This document shows, in pieces, positions 35,601 to 64,000 of a stretch of 64,000 bases of DNA. Position 1 is the first letter of the stretch. Each line of letters begins with the position of its first letter. Below the pieces are notes generated by a model that had not been told where the DNA came from, did not search any database, and saw only the letters and a list, made by a program, of their open reading frames with translations. Both the position numbers and the translations under genes were made by a program. The DNA is from Marisa cornuarietis (Eukaryota; Mollusca; Gastropoda; Architaenioglossa; Ampullariidae): assembly GCA_004794655.1 (NCBI GenBank), contig SMMW01000565.1:2498001-2562000 (forward strand), read 5' to 3'.

Positions 35601-36240
35601 AAATTATTGGAAAGTGATCACTTCCACATAGATCGTCGTGTACAGCCCAGGTAAAATCTAATAATACTGCTGGGCTGGCTACTGACAATCTGCGAAGACC
35701 AGATTGACCCCGGCCGCAGCCTTCTAGCAAAGCTAGGGCACTGCACGACCAGCCGATTGACTGGTGTGGGCCACACCAACCTCCCGTCTAGGAGAAGTCC
35801 GGGCCAAAGAGGTGTGTTGGTATGATGGGCCACAACCCATCAAGGACCTCAACCTCCAGGATCCCATCCTCCCCCGACACGGGTCGCCCTGCACAACAAA
35901 CGCAAGGGGCCTAAAGGAGGCCACAGAGAAAAGAGCTATATTAAAAGAAAGGCATGATGGAAAAAGAGGGCAGGGAAAGACTGGTGTAGACAGAAGATAG
36001 AAAAGACAAACAGTAGTGTCGTAGGGATGGTTGAGTAGAAAAAGAGTATAGGTAAAAGGGCCAGGGAGAGAGAAACAAGAACAGCGTAAGAAAAAGAGGT
36101 GGACCAGCTTAGTCACCCAGCCAGAGAGAGGCTGGGTGTTCACCCCCGGCATGAGAAGCCGGGCCCACGAGTGCTTAATACACTGGAGGATTTCATAAAT
36201 ATGAACGTGCCTGACTTGGTTGTGGTGCAATATTCTCAAT
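32700..36240 (-). pseudogene. Jockey-type LINE with internal RT deletion
   Basis: Minus strand, 5' to 3'. A GC-rich leader (about 36240-35720) is followed by only the C-terminal end of the endonuclease (GSDHFPI, about 35600). Then come linker sequence (HHLRVPWFTEECRVAQRDRKKA) and the RT fingers to CIDSAPGP (about 34885). A deletion jumps to EIGVPQGSILSPSLF (about 34800), followed by the YVDDFAL catalytic motif, FKFSHTKSV, RNase H motifs (TDGSKI, FSAELHAIL, ISDSLSAL, TPGHAGIPGN) and the C-terminal LRLGHTYATQSHLLRG with PPPVCPW. A stop follows IPGN, and the frame shifts near 33380. The 3' part is partly duplicated: the GGGACGGACCTAAACAAAG block is at about 32665 and 33052. Confidence 0.88.
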
Positions 36241-36628
36241 TATTGGAGGACAATAATTCTACAGAGCAAAAATAAACAAACAAAAAAATTTAAATGGTGG
36301 TCTGTTGTAGTTGAAGTGGTGATTCCTGGACAAAGGTTCACTGAAAGTGGGAAATAACGCAGGAGACTAAACAGTCTTGGCCTGTTTATTCAGCTCTGTT
36401 AGCTGTTGACGAAGAAAGCTACATGCAATGAATTGTTTCCCCAGACGAAGTTTACAAAAGTGATTTTACATTTAAAGTAAATAGTTAATTCACATCCGCA
36501 AGTACTCCTCTAAGTTTTGACGCAACGGGATTTTTTTTTTTAAATTAAGGACAAGCTGGTTTCTCTGTTGCATGTAGATCAAGATGACCGACGAAACAGG
36601 ACAAGAGTAAAATTAAAGCGCATACATT

Positions 36629-36857
36629 GCCCCGCGGTAGTGTAGTGGTTAAAACACTCGCTTGTCACCACTGCAGTGAGCGGCTCAGGGTTCAGATCTC
36701 GTTTCGGGACACTCTCTGTATGTGACACCTGTTCGCAGGGCTGGGCGGCGGGGGTTTTCTCCGGGTACTCCGGTTTCCTCCCCCCTCCCTTTCCCCCCAT
36801 AGTGCGAAGTCACCGCAAGGTGGAAGCACTTTCCAACTAAATAAACAAACAACAACG
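36629..36857 (+). mobile_element. tRNA-derived SINE
   Basis: The Pol III A box (GGTAGTGTAGTGG, about 36636-36648) and B box (GGGTTCAGATC, 36688-36698) are in tRNA spacing. The unrelated body contains GGGTTTTCTCCGGGTACTCC and ends in AACAAACAACAAC. It does not fold as a full tRNA, so it is a retroposon, not a tRNA gene. Confidence 0.8.
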
Positions 36858-36865
36858 TCTCTGGA

Positions 36866-37058
36866 CCTGTTTGTCGAAAGACGACTGGTCAGTACAAGAG
36901 AGGTACCTGTTTTACGAAAGGCGACTGAACCAGGCTGAAAAGCACTCTTGTCCCCCAGCCCCTTCTCTCTACCCACCCTGAATACTAGAGAGGTACCTGT
37001 TTGCCGAAAGGCGACTGGACTAGGCTGAAAAGCACTCTTGTCACCCAGCCCCCTCTTC
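36866..37058. repeat. Tandem repeat of about 90 bp, two full units and a partial
   Basis: GAGAGGTACCTGTTTGCCGA or a close variant, followed by AAGGCGACTGGACTAGGCTG and AAAAGCACTCTTGTC, occurs at about 36898 and 36988. A partial ACCTGTTTGTCGAAAGACGA copy is at about 36867. It follows directly after the SINE tail. Confidence 0.75.
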
Positions 37059-37559
37059 CCCCCCTCCCCAGGGAGTTAGGTGTTAGGATTTAGCTAGGTA
37101 GGTTAGTTAGAATAGGAATTATAGCAGCTATAGGTGTAAATTATGTAAATAAATCTATGTCTTTGAACTTACTTATTTGTGTAAGTGTCTTAGTCCGTAT
37201 GCTAGCGTGAGGTATGTGTCGTCGTCGTGTCAACGAGATGAATGAGAATCAGTAGAGAGAAAGAAATTGTGTCGTCCATTGTAATCGTGTCGAACAGCGG
37301 AACACACGAAGATCAACGTGCTGAGAGATACACCGCAGAGAACACCACTTTGGTTTAGTAAAAGCAGGGTCTTTTTGTGGACTCCAAGGTCGGCTAAGTC
37401 CGGGTGCAGTAGATGGAAAAAAGAACACAACGCGAGGCAGTATATGAGACAACGCACCCGACTAACGAGAGCCTCTGGGACCAGAATGAGGAACGGACTG
37501 ATTTATGGCGCTAGGGCAGTGTAAGTGTAGCGACCGTCAGTCCGGTTACACATATATAG

Positions 37560-37680
37560 CAGTGGCGTAGGAACCGGGGGGGGGGGCAAAGATGCTGGGA
37601 AGGCAAGAATGTGAACGTTATTCATTGTCAGCATGGAGCTTGCCCCCCCCCCCCAAGCCGAGCATCTTCCTACGCCACTG
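37560..37680. mobile_element. Short palindromic MITE (121 bp)
   Basis: CAGTGGCGTAGGAA at the left and TTCCTACGCCACTG at the right are perfect 14-bp inverted ends. Partly complementary G-run and C-run arms make a strong hairpin. It is flanked by TATAG (37555-37559 and 37681-37685). CAGTGGCG ends are typical of hAT-type MITEs, although the target duplication seen is only 5 bp. Confidence 0.78.
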
Positions 37681-37894
37681 TATAGGTTACTGCAACGATT
37701 ATTTTCAGTCTTTCTCTACTAACTCCGTTATATCCCTTTCCTCGGTGTAGATCGATACCCACCCACTTCCTATCCCCGAAGAGGCACACGACGATAGATT
37801 ATGTCAGCTTTTGAGGTCCGTGGTATTAGCCACGAAACTGACTACCAAACTGATTCATCGGGGTACGGCAAATGGCCTCTTAGGACAGCTAAAA

Positions 37895-38105
37895 ATTGTA
37901 AAATTTCAATGACTGGCTTTTAACTGAAGACTGTGAAGACGACAGTGGGTGAAGTTTTTTTTATTATTATTGCTGCTCTGAGATAAACATTAGACCAAGA
38001 AACCTATACATTTTTGAAACAGAGAAAACTCTAACTTTGCAATAAAAAGTAATGAAAATCACCTTTGCCAGTGCTACCAGGCAAAGCCACGATTGCGGCC
38101 CATCA
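37895..38105. mobile_element. Fragment of the piggyBac-like MITE family
   Basis: Closely similar to 3290-3485 (CAATGACTGGCTT, GACGACAGTGGGTGAAGTTT, GGCAAAGCCACGAT), but without the terminal inverted repeats or TTAA flanks. Confidence 0.65.
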
Positions 38106-38395
38106 TCCTGTCAGGGTTATAAACAAAGACCAATAAATAAATAATACAGTTTTCTGTCCACGGAGCTATTCTCCGATAAATTTATAAAAAATGAAATAAC
38201 AGTTGTGTTACTATCTTTCTTAATAATAATCAGTTTGTTATGTCTTCAAAAGCTCTCATTTGACTTCTGTTAAAATAAATCAACACACACACAACTGACG
38301 TCATTCACGCTCTTTCGTTCTTCCACATTAATCCTGATAAAATTTAATTTTAATCACGATACAATCAATAACTAATAACAATGATACCTGACAAA

Positions 38396-38971
38396 ATCCT
38401 TGCTGCTTTTGAAGTTTGGGAAGCGGATGGCCGAGTGGTTAGAGCGCTGGTGTCCGAACCGAGAGTGCGCGTGGTTCAATTCCCGATAAGCGCAGCAAAC
38501 TTCCCCCAGCCGACCCAGCTGACGGGAATGGGTACCTGACTCCTTAGAAGGTTGGGAAAGGTAATACTGCGAGGGAGGAGAGGAGATGGGCACCACCCTC
38601 ATGTAAAAGCTGGCCACGAGAAAAGTGGGGTCTCTCACTCCCCAACGACCTGAAAAGGTTATGGGATGACCTTTACCTTGTACCTTTGAAGTTTTGCCAG
38701 CATATCTTCAAATACCCGTTCCCGCTCTGCCTCCGTCAAGTTCTTTCTCTGCGTGCTTAGTCTCATAATAGCGATTCAAATTGTAATCTTTAAACACAGC
38801 TATCTGCTCTCCACAAACTAAGCACACAGCTTTACCTTTGGCTTCAGTTAATAAATATTTAGAAGTCCATTCCTTGTTAAAAACCCTGCATTCTGCATCA
38901 ATCTTTCTTTTTGCACAATCGGCCCTGTGGCCGATTACATACTCTAGTCCCGCACGGAGCACCACACACAC
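38396..38971 (-). pseudogene. hAT transposase N-terminal fragment split by a SINE
   Basis: Minus strand: AKRKIDAECRVFNKEW, then CLVCGEQIAVFKDYNLNRYY and ETKHAEK form a C2H2 finger closely like the start of the transposase at 10128. The reading continues toward FEDMLAKLQ, is interrupted by the SINE at 38418-38684, and resumes as KLQKQQG before ending at 38396. The rest of the transposase is absent. Confidence 0.75.
38418..38684 (+). mobile_element. tRNA-derived SINE with 10-bp target duplication
   Basis: Leu/Ser-tRNA-like head: A box TGGCCGAGTGG (38428-38438) and B box GGTTCAATTCC (38473-38483). A body follows with CCGACCCAGCTGACGGGAAT and CTGAAAAGGTTATGGGATGA. TTTGAAGTTT flanks it at 38408-38417 and 38685-38694. 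The insertion is inside hAT transposase coding sequence. Confidence 0.88.
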
Positions 38972-38974
38972 GCG

Positions 38975-41856
38975 TCTGCCCTCAGCAAATGCCTGCTCTC
39001 AACAAGTCACGTCGTTCCGGTCACGCCTCCAACTCTGAACGGGCCGGTCAGAGACAGGAGGCGGGCCGGCCCTTGCCCAGGTCTGGTATAGATAGACAAG
39101 CCCTGCTTGGTAGGTTTCCTAACTGCTTTTAATTGAATCTATCAATGTTTGATAGTAATCTCCTTCAGCATTCAAGCACACTGACTAAGTTCTCCAAAAG
39201 TCAGGTGAAATGGTTGAAACTCACGATTTATTATGGAATTACTGGTATAATGATTAGATGAGGAACAAAAATAGCAAAGGTAACTTATTTTTGTGTAAAC
39301 TGTAGTTTGAACAGTAGATGGATCCACACAAATGCTGTCAGAAATAAGACGTAGCACCGAAACTTCCATGACTATCAGCATATTAAGGATTTATTTTTGC
39401 TGAAAATTTGAGTTTTAGTGAAAAATCAAGCATACAATTCGTATCGACTTATTGGACTGAGCATATGGGGTACTTATTAGAAACACCTATTAAAAATTAA
39501 AATCTTGCTTTGTCTTTAAAGGACAGCATGTGCCACTAGGAAGATTACATTTGTTGAGGGAAAAGTTGTCTTGTGTCAAGAGACAAGGACAAGCTTAAAT
39601 CAGAAATGTATTAAACTTCCTTCTTTAACATCTTCATTCTTTCCTGCTCTGACTTTGGATACTTCTAATATAAGAATTAAAAAATGCTGAACATTGCATT
39701 GTCCTGAAGAGGACTTTCAACTCTCAAAATGTGAACCTTTCTCTTCTTTCAGATCTCCTTTCCAAATATTGGTAAAAACACAAATTAAAAAAAATTAAGT
39801 GTGCAAATACTGTTCACTAATACACTGCTTTAGCCCAAGTTAGACTTACTTTGATACAGCATGCAAGCGTGCAAAACCACGTGTGGAAGCATTTACAGAT
39901 CAAAAAGTTGCAATAGCACCTAAAATTAAAACGCTACTGAAGTTCTAAGTAAGATATTCACATGATATTGTAATCTCAAAGGCACCAAACTAATACAGAC
40001 CAGCTTCACCAAAATCATTCTCTGAAAAAAAAAAAAACACCCTGTATCTTGAGAACTTTCTTGAGGCAAAGGGATCTTCTCAACTCCCTACGCCTTTACA
40101 AAAGGTTGGGCAGAATGCGTCCTGAGATTTGGCAGAGATTAAACAACTGTTGTGTAAAATTATATAATGTTAATCGTTCAATTTACATAGCATTAAAAGT
40201 GATTTAGGTTTACAGATAGATAAATTTATTGAAAATCACATTGTCATGATAAATGTAGACTTTTCAATTTAAAAATCACGTGGGATTTTTCCTCAAAATC
40301 CTTATCAATTGAATAGCAGTATGTGGAGCTGGGAATCATCTGCATCTATTTAAAAACAAAAAACAACTAACACAATGTTAAACTAAAAGTGTAATAAAAC
40401 TGTTGTTGGTGACAGTATCCAATCTTAAAAATTTAAGAGAAAAAAATACAGATCGAAGCATGACAAAATGGTAACTAAAACAAAAGAAATCAAAGAAAAT
40501 CATCTAAAGGCAAAAATGAATGGATGTTCACCTCTACAACAGTTAATACTTTCTTTTGATGACTGGACACTTCTCAGTGTAAGACATTATTTCTCCAGGT
40601 AGAGATGAACAACCCTCTTTTGATTTCAATGTCTACAAACATTCATATAAAGAGGTCGGCACCACAGACATCAGGATTTTTCTTGTATGTGTTGCTAAGG
40701 CTTAACATTCATAGCATTTTATACATGTGCAAAACATTTATCATCCCTTGAAGTCAAGAGCTACAATCCATTCATCTCCGCTCATCCTTTATCAATTTGC
40801 TCTCCGTGTAAAAAAAACTTTAAAACTAACATTCAAGGTAACAACTGGCAGTGTAGAGGCTTATTTCGTTCAGATATTTACATTCCCAGTAAAAACCACC
40901 AGACAAACATGGGCAAATGTTCAACCAAATTTGATCTTTCTTTATACATAAGCAGCTTGCCAAACTTTGTTATATGTTTGACCATATTTGTTTAGTGAAG
41001 AACGACCTCAAAAGTCAAAAGTATAAAATTAGTTAAGTTGAAAAAACTGCTTTAAAAAAAAGTAAGTATGAAACAGATGAAACAAATTACTAGATGTGCC
41101 CCTGTGAAAATGAAAGTATGCTTAAAATGGATTGGACCTGTATTTGAAGGGGAACCATACAAATGTAGCAAGATGACAGCAATGACTAGAAGATGACACT
41201 GCCCAAATGAAAGGGTTTTAAAATTACTGTAAACAATTCATTAGATGCTTACAAACAGTATGCTGCTGTATCATCTTATTGCAAGAAAGAAAAGTGCTCC
41301 TTGAAACTGCAATGCTTTTCTCATACTGGCCTGTGCTACATCAGCAGTGATATGAAATACGGACAAAACTTTTTTTCAGAAGGCTTTTTGAAAAATAAAT
41401 TTTTTTGATGCTGCAACACTTGCAGATTGGTATGTTATAAAAAAATTTCACAGAGAAAAACAAATGAACACTAGAAAAAGTGTTCAACTTACTTAAAGAT
41501 CAAAGTATCATTTTTAAAAGTTAATAACAGAAACATCCTTATTAGTGTCACTAAATGCTGAGACAATGAATGTCAGGTACATACTAATATATATTTAAGC
41601 AAAACAGAACCGCTCTATGACGGCTGATCTTCATTCTTTATAACAGTTTCATGCACACATAAATCTCAAGGCAATATTCACTCAGTTCTTTTGTTTTGAC
41701 TTTTGCAATAATGAGACTACCACATGGGTAGATGTCTCCATCTACCCCTAAAGATGTTTTGATCTACCCTGATATGTTTAAATGTTGAATGTTGATTTTG
41801 TGCAGTTACATGTTTTTTCCCCGCATTAATGAAGATCTGATGTTCGTAATTCTGAA
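38975..41856. other. Region downstream of piwi copy B
   Basis: No gene or known repeat recognised. It should contain the 3' untranslated region of copy B, because the stop codon is at 41857. Minus-strand AATAAA candidates exist (TTTATT on the plus strand, for example near 40217 and 39390), but none can be chosen. The part near 38975-39120 is GC-rich (GGGCCGGTCAGAGACAGGAG), unlike the AT-rich surroundings, and may belong to the hAT relic. Confidence 0.5.
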
Positions 41857-59305
<17,449 letters not shown>

Positions 59306-59424
59306 TTCCACTAGCAACAGAAAAACAAGTCAACACTTCTTTCTAGATCAACTTAGATATCTATAACATTATTTGCGGGCCGTACATTGGTCAAGCTACA
59401 GTTTCACCACAGTGTGCCATCACT

Positions 59425-60190
59425 TTCGCAAATTGTACAACCTGCCTCGCACTGCCTTCCTCCACAATCCACCATTTCCTAATAAGGTGTGCGAAACCAT
59501 GCTCCTAGAAAGGTCGCAGAGGAGGCATTATAGAGTAAAAAAAAAAAAAAACTGTTTCGCCCAATTTGGTCTCCGTGGCCGTGCAGTGAAAGTACATTTA
59601 TGCTATAATAAAAATAATCATGGCTAGTATACAAAGGATCTACTCATACAGACACGCTTGCACATGCACAAATAAACTTAAAAACTAGGCACCGCTGCTG
59701 GCGTGAGCATGCGTGTCTTTCCTGGCATGTATTTATATGTCCTGGCTATCCCATAATACATGTCCCTCAGAATTTTGCTATTAATATAGATCACTTAATA
59801 TAATTTTATGTTGCTACAAAAAAGATTTACTGAAATCAGCAACTTGGTTGGCGGGCGAGATCAAATAACTTATCAGGCCAGACATACTTGAACAAAACAC
59901 CACGTTCACATTGATCAGTGTAAACATCCCTCTGCAGTACTGCAGATTTAACAGTTCTAAAGGTAAACGTAGTACAAAGAGGCAGAGAATTCCAGTGGGA
60001 TCTGAGAAGGAAAAGAAGCACGGGTCATATTTCTCCCAGAAAGGAAGGCAACACACCAAATATGGAGGTAAGTCATAAATAGCTCAGACAGATGAAATAA
60101 TAATTAAAAACGAGTGATTAATATAGCATACACTCACATTTGTAAGAAGCATACTCTTGGCACTTGAGACAAATTAAAGACAACATACAA
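59425..60190. other. Copy B-specific segment upstream of the piwi start
   Basis: About 765 bp present in copy B only; copy A joins directly at about 21430. It contains no gene I recognise. One stretch (about 59640-59670, ACACGCTTGCACATGCAC) resembles intronic text at about 4605-4630. Its nature is unknown. Confidence 0.5.
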
Positions 60191-60593
60191 AGTTTGTACT
60201 TCTAAAGTATTTGTGTTTCAAGGAAGTTCTGGCAATCTCATTCTCATATTAGAAAAAGTCAAGAATGTACATGCATGAGATGTACATTTTCATACCTTTT
60301 CCACAAACATTACTCTTTGCACTAATCAACACAGTTGTCAATTGTTGTGAATATAGCCAATTGACTAGTCCATCTGCTCTTCTTCTGCAGATTTATCCTT
60401 TCTTGGCTGTTTTACTTAATATCCTATTACTTGTCTGCATAGTTGTTTCTCCTTCTCTCTCTGTATTCTATTATCTGTTGCCTACTAGTCCTAAGCGCTG
60501 AGCCTGCCCCTCCATAAGCATGTTGATGTGCTATATAAATCACGTTTTTATTATTATTATTATAATACTCTGCGCCTGTGTTAAAATGTCAGA

Positions 60594-61235
60594 ATGTTGC
60601 TAAATGGACCAGCTAATGACTCAAGCAGTTCAACCAAAAGGCGTACCAAGAGCCACCACTTCGGTGTGAAAGTGAAGCCGCATGGACCCGTATGCAAAAC
60701 GATCTGTTGGGCCAGCCGGCATCATATTTCAACGCGCCAGGTAATGGTGGTTGGTCTCATCATGCAAAGTGCAAGAAGCAACTGCATCCCAGACAGAGAG
60801 CACTTTCTCATGATGCTGAACATCGATACTCAGTGCACTCCAGTGATTTCTGATGCAAGATGTGAGCAAAGAGAAAGACGTGAAATCTCCCAGTTTGCTT
60901 TTACCAACTCTGCCGAAGAACTATCGATTCCTGAGGAAAATATTTTAACCTACATTTCTGGTTTCATAGCTAAAAAGGTCCAAAAGAAAGTATGTCCAGA
61001 ATGTAAACAAATCACTACTGGAAACAAGAAGGAACTGTAAGAGAGACCCTGTTGTCAATTAAGCAGGTACCTCATGCTAACTATGGGCTAATGGTCCCAA
61101 CACCTCACCTGGTAAAAGTTTGTGGAGGAAAATCTGAACAGTTCCTCCACATGGACCGAGTGAGAGCTCGATTTCTGGAACGTTTCGAACAGAAATCGAG
61201 TTCGCTCATGTGTCCCTCCAGCAAATGTTAACCAG
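60594..61235 (+). pseudogene. P-element-like transposase remnant upstream of piwi B
   Basis: Counterpart of 21837-22711. The THAP exon is deleted (sequence joins at about 60695), but ILTYISGFIAKKVQKKVCPEC is retained. After a frame change it continues through PHANYGLMVPTPHLV to a further stretch with EQFLHMDRVRARFLERFE and a stop near 61230. That stretch is missing from copy A, so the two copies are complementary relics of one older insertion. Confidence 0.6.
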
Positions 61236-61991
61236 GTGGTCTTGTTACTAAATTGTTTTAAATATATGGCTGCACTTTGCATTTAAAGAAAACAAGACAT
61301 TTCTCTGCAGCCTCCGCAAGGAAAAATAGAAAAATGTTAAAACTGCAACATCAAACTGAAGATCAACAACAAATAAGGACGCCCTTAGGCTTTTAAATCA
61401 TTTTTTCTCTCTAGCTATTAACTTTACTTTATAATTATATATAGAATGAGAATAAATAGTAAAAATTCCCCACTTAGCGTCCCATAATGCCTTATCCAGC
61501 ATGTGGCTAGGTGGCGCGAACATCAAACTGCCACTTGCTGAAGCAGTTGTTTATTACTAATAAAATGCAATGAAATCAAATATCAAACATTTGAATAAAA
61601 TATGCTTTAAAGAAGGAACAAACTCATAGTAAAAGTTTTTCAAAAAAATGTATCTCACGTTGATGCTTCTAACTCGAAGGTAGCTTCCACTTCCACTTCT
61701 CCTGTCGTTGATCACGGGGAACTCGTGTAAGAGGGGATAATTAGGCCTAATTAGGTTTGATGTGAGCGAGAGTTACTTGCCCTTACTTGGGGTAAACAAA
61801 CACGATCAAGCGGCTGTGTGCTGTCAGTGAGACAGCATCGCATTTTTAAGCATTTAAAAGCTGTTTTGACACGATTTTTTCTGTGAAAAATACATGGTCA
61901 TATTATGTAGAATAATCTACATACATTTGTTTTTTGTTTTTTTTTTTTTTAGCTGGCTAATAAATCAACACAACTTACTAAAAGTCCCTAT

Positions 61992-62125
61992 ACTGTCACA
62001 GTTGTAATTCGCTTACATAGTTACTGATAGTAAGTGGCGCCAACTCAAAGAATACCGTACTGTCACAGTTGTAATTCGCTTACATAGTTACTGATAGTAA
62101 GTGGCGCCAACTCAAAGAATACCGT
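61992..62125. repeat. Perfect 67-bp tandem duplication
   Basis: ACTGTCACAGTTGTAATTCG through AAAGAATACCGT is present twice head to tail (61992-62058 and 62059-62125) with no difference. It is outside the duplicated block. Confidence 0.97.
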
Positions 62126-62129
62126 CTCA

Positions 62130-63695
62130 TTGCCTTCAAGACTTTTATGTAGGTTAGTCAAAATATTGGCCACACCAGTTGTATGTGCCTGTTATTTAAT
62201 AGCAATAACAGTCGAAAAAATACTTATTCTATGAATATTTTATTTCATGGAAAGGCTGTTCATTTTGTACAGTTTGTTCAAAACAAGCATAAAATATTTC
62301 ATAGAAAGGAAATAGAAAAACAAAATAGAAAAAAGAACTAAATACAGACTGCATCATGCAGTACCCCAAATTTAGTCATTTTTCTGACTGCAAGATCTAG
62401 TAAAAACTGGTAATATAAAATACTAACATATCAGTTTAATTAATTTTGATAGGTGGTCCTTTCATTCACACTGCTTCTCTAAAGTTACAAAATCCTACAT
62501 TTATCCTTAAAGTCATAAGCTTAGTTTCTTTTTGTCTGTTTGGGTACGAATTGTGTGATAGTCAATTATTTTAAGAATGTTAAATCACTATTGTTAAATA
62601 AAACACTTTGGTGACTTTTGAAAATAAATCAAGGCAAAGAGATAACTAACACAAGATTCAAGGAGAGTTTTGCTAAGTCAAAAAAGGTCATAAACTTGGA
62701 CAGTTTGCAGTGCACGGGTTCAATGCTTATCTGCAAACTATCAAGCTAAATTTAAATTATGGTTACTTCTGAAAAGATATTTTAGCTTGTTTTTTACTTA
62801 GCTGCACTTTTATGCTGCTTATTTGTCTCTTACTTTTTCGTATGCACACACACACACACATCGCAAAACAAACTACACACAACACTCAGCGCAACACACA
62901 CACAATGGTTGATAGAAACACATAGATCTTCATCAAGATATTCATTTACACATATAGATGTTTGTCAGGTTTTTTTTCAATTGTCACTTGTATTGTTTGA
63001 CAGAAAGAGCAGCATCTCTGATGCTACAGATCTCTTGTTCAAATCATATATCATCAATGTACTGTTTTTATGTTCTACTGTAAAAGTAGCTGTCTAGGAA
63101 ATGTTAAAAGATGTTTGGAAAGAAGCCTGGAACTTAGTTCCCATCTGTTTGAATCCTGCAGTTAGGATAAACTAACCATTTTGTTTTTGGTTTTGATAAG
63201 GCTTATGAATTTTTCTTCTTTAAAGTTAAGCTTTAGGAGGACTATTAAAATCATCAGTTATTTTTAGAGAAAATGTGTACTCCTGTCTTATATCATAACA
63301 TTTTTTACAATTAATTTTAAGATTAGAATATTCTAATTGAATGTTCATCCACCACTTAAAAACTTCTGAAATCCATGGGTCAGTTTTAATTACAGTAGGT
63401 TAAAAGTCAGGGTTCTATCTTAGTGTCTCCCTGTATATATATATATATCTTGATTTGTATGCATATATATGACAATCTAAACTGTGATGAACTATTAATA
63501 ATGCTATATTAAATTTATATGTTTGTTAAAAATACAAAACAAGAACACACAAAGTTCTAGACCTTACCTTACATCTAAAATTCATTTCATCCAACTTTTA
63601 CCACATATTTTACCACCAAACAAGATGGATAATATACATCTTTTAAGTAAGATATTTATATCATAGTATAAAATATTATCATCATTATATACAGC
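62130..63695. other. AT-rich flank without recognisable genes
   Basis: Contains an (AC)n-rich stretch (about 62845-62905) and a short (TA)n run (about 63432-63450). No conserved frame on either strand. Confidence 0.5.
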
Positions 63696-63699
63696 AGAG

Positions 63700-63792
63700 T
63701 TAGACTAATATGAATATGAGCTTAATGAGGACCCATGGTGCAAAGGCATTGTTAAATAATTGATTCATTGATTTCAGCCACTCATCTGTCAC
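63700..63792 (-). CDS. Candidate terminal exon of an unidentified neighbouring gene
   Basis: A pyrimidine-rich tract and CAG acceptor precede 30 codons (VTDEWLKSMNQLFN and on) ending in TAA at 63700-63702. I do not recognise the family, and there is no second exon to support it. Chance is a real alternative. Confidence 0.15.
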   Translation of the reverse strand: MTDEWLKSMNQLFNNAFAPWVLIKLIFILV

Positions 63793-64000
63793 CTGTTGTA
63801 AACAAAACTGACATAGTTTTGCACTTGGATGGACTGGCAGCTTGTCACCAAACTCAGCTATACGAAATAGCATATACACCGAATACACGACATATTGGAA
63901 AATGCTAGACTTTGTTTGACTTTGGAGAGACAGGAGATATCTGGAGAGAAAACCCGCTTTTGGAGATGGCGAATGGGTACTGTACGTGTCACAGGCGTGA

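Noticed and set aside
36629..36700. tRNA gene
   Set aside because: Same reason: a tRNA-like head fused to a SINE body with an A-rich tail.
37080..37550. Solo LTR starting TGTTAG and ending TTACA, with an AATAAA inside
   Set aside because: No target duplication, no partner LTR and no primer-binding site could be seen.
38418..38500. tRNA-Leu/Ser gene
   Set aside because: A and B boxes are present, but the acceptor stem does not close. The sequence continues into a SINE body and has a retroposition target duplication.

Overview
This is eukaryotic (animal) nuclear DNA: AT-rich, with short exons separated by introns with GT...AG ends and many transposon remnants. The conserved Piwi protein, the LINE, hAT and P-element-like fragments and two tRNA-derived SINEs suggest a lophotrochozoan, most likely a gastropod mollusc. 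The phylum is an inference from repeat types I recognise, not a proven assignment.

The backbone of the window is a tandem duplication of a PIWI-clade Argonaute gene (PIWIL1/Siwi type), both copies on the minus strand. Copy B (59305 down to 41857) is complete: 18 coding exons with consistent phases encode 880 residues with an RG-rich N-terminus, N domain, PAZ, MID with the 5'-phosphate pocket residues, and a PIWI slicer domain with an intact D-E-D-H tetrad. Copy A (21304 down to 357) has exons 1-13 (637 residues, open throughout). Its slicer exons 14-18 would lie to the left of position 1. The duplicated block runs from position 1 to about 23.7 kb and from about 45.77 kb to 61.67 kb, and includes a THAP/P-element-like pseudogene upstream of each piwi start.

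Most exons of the two copies encode identical protein. Differences sit in exons 1, 2 and 5 and in a 42-base patch of exon 12 that is about one third divergent, which looks like gene conversion from another piwi paralogue. The introns carry copy-specific insertions, several with a readable empty site in the other copy. Copy A has a piggyBac-like TTAA MITE (3263-3502) and a nest of hAT-type elements (5549-12335) that contains a fresh-looking 2.68 kb hAT with an 8-bp target duplication and a transposase broken by one frameshift. Copy B has a Tigger/pogo-like element (56167-56939).

The spacer between the copies (23.7-41.8 kb) is a transposon graveyard: an L2-type LINE (25883-30690) split by a 3.1 kb hAT-like element with perfect 8-bp target duplications, a jockey-type LINE with an internal RT deletion (32.7-36.2 kb), two SINEs, small MITEs and a hAT transposase fragment. 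The right end (61.7-64 kb) holds a perfect 67-bp tandem duplication and one weak exon candidate. A piRNA-pathway effector gene is therefore duplicated inside, and invaded by, the kind of DNA it normally silences.
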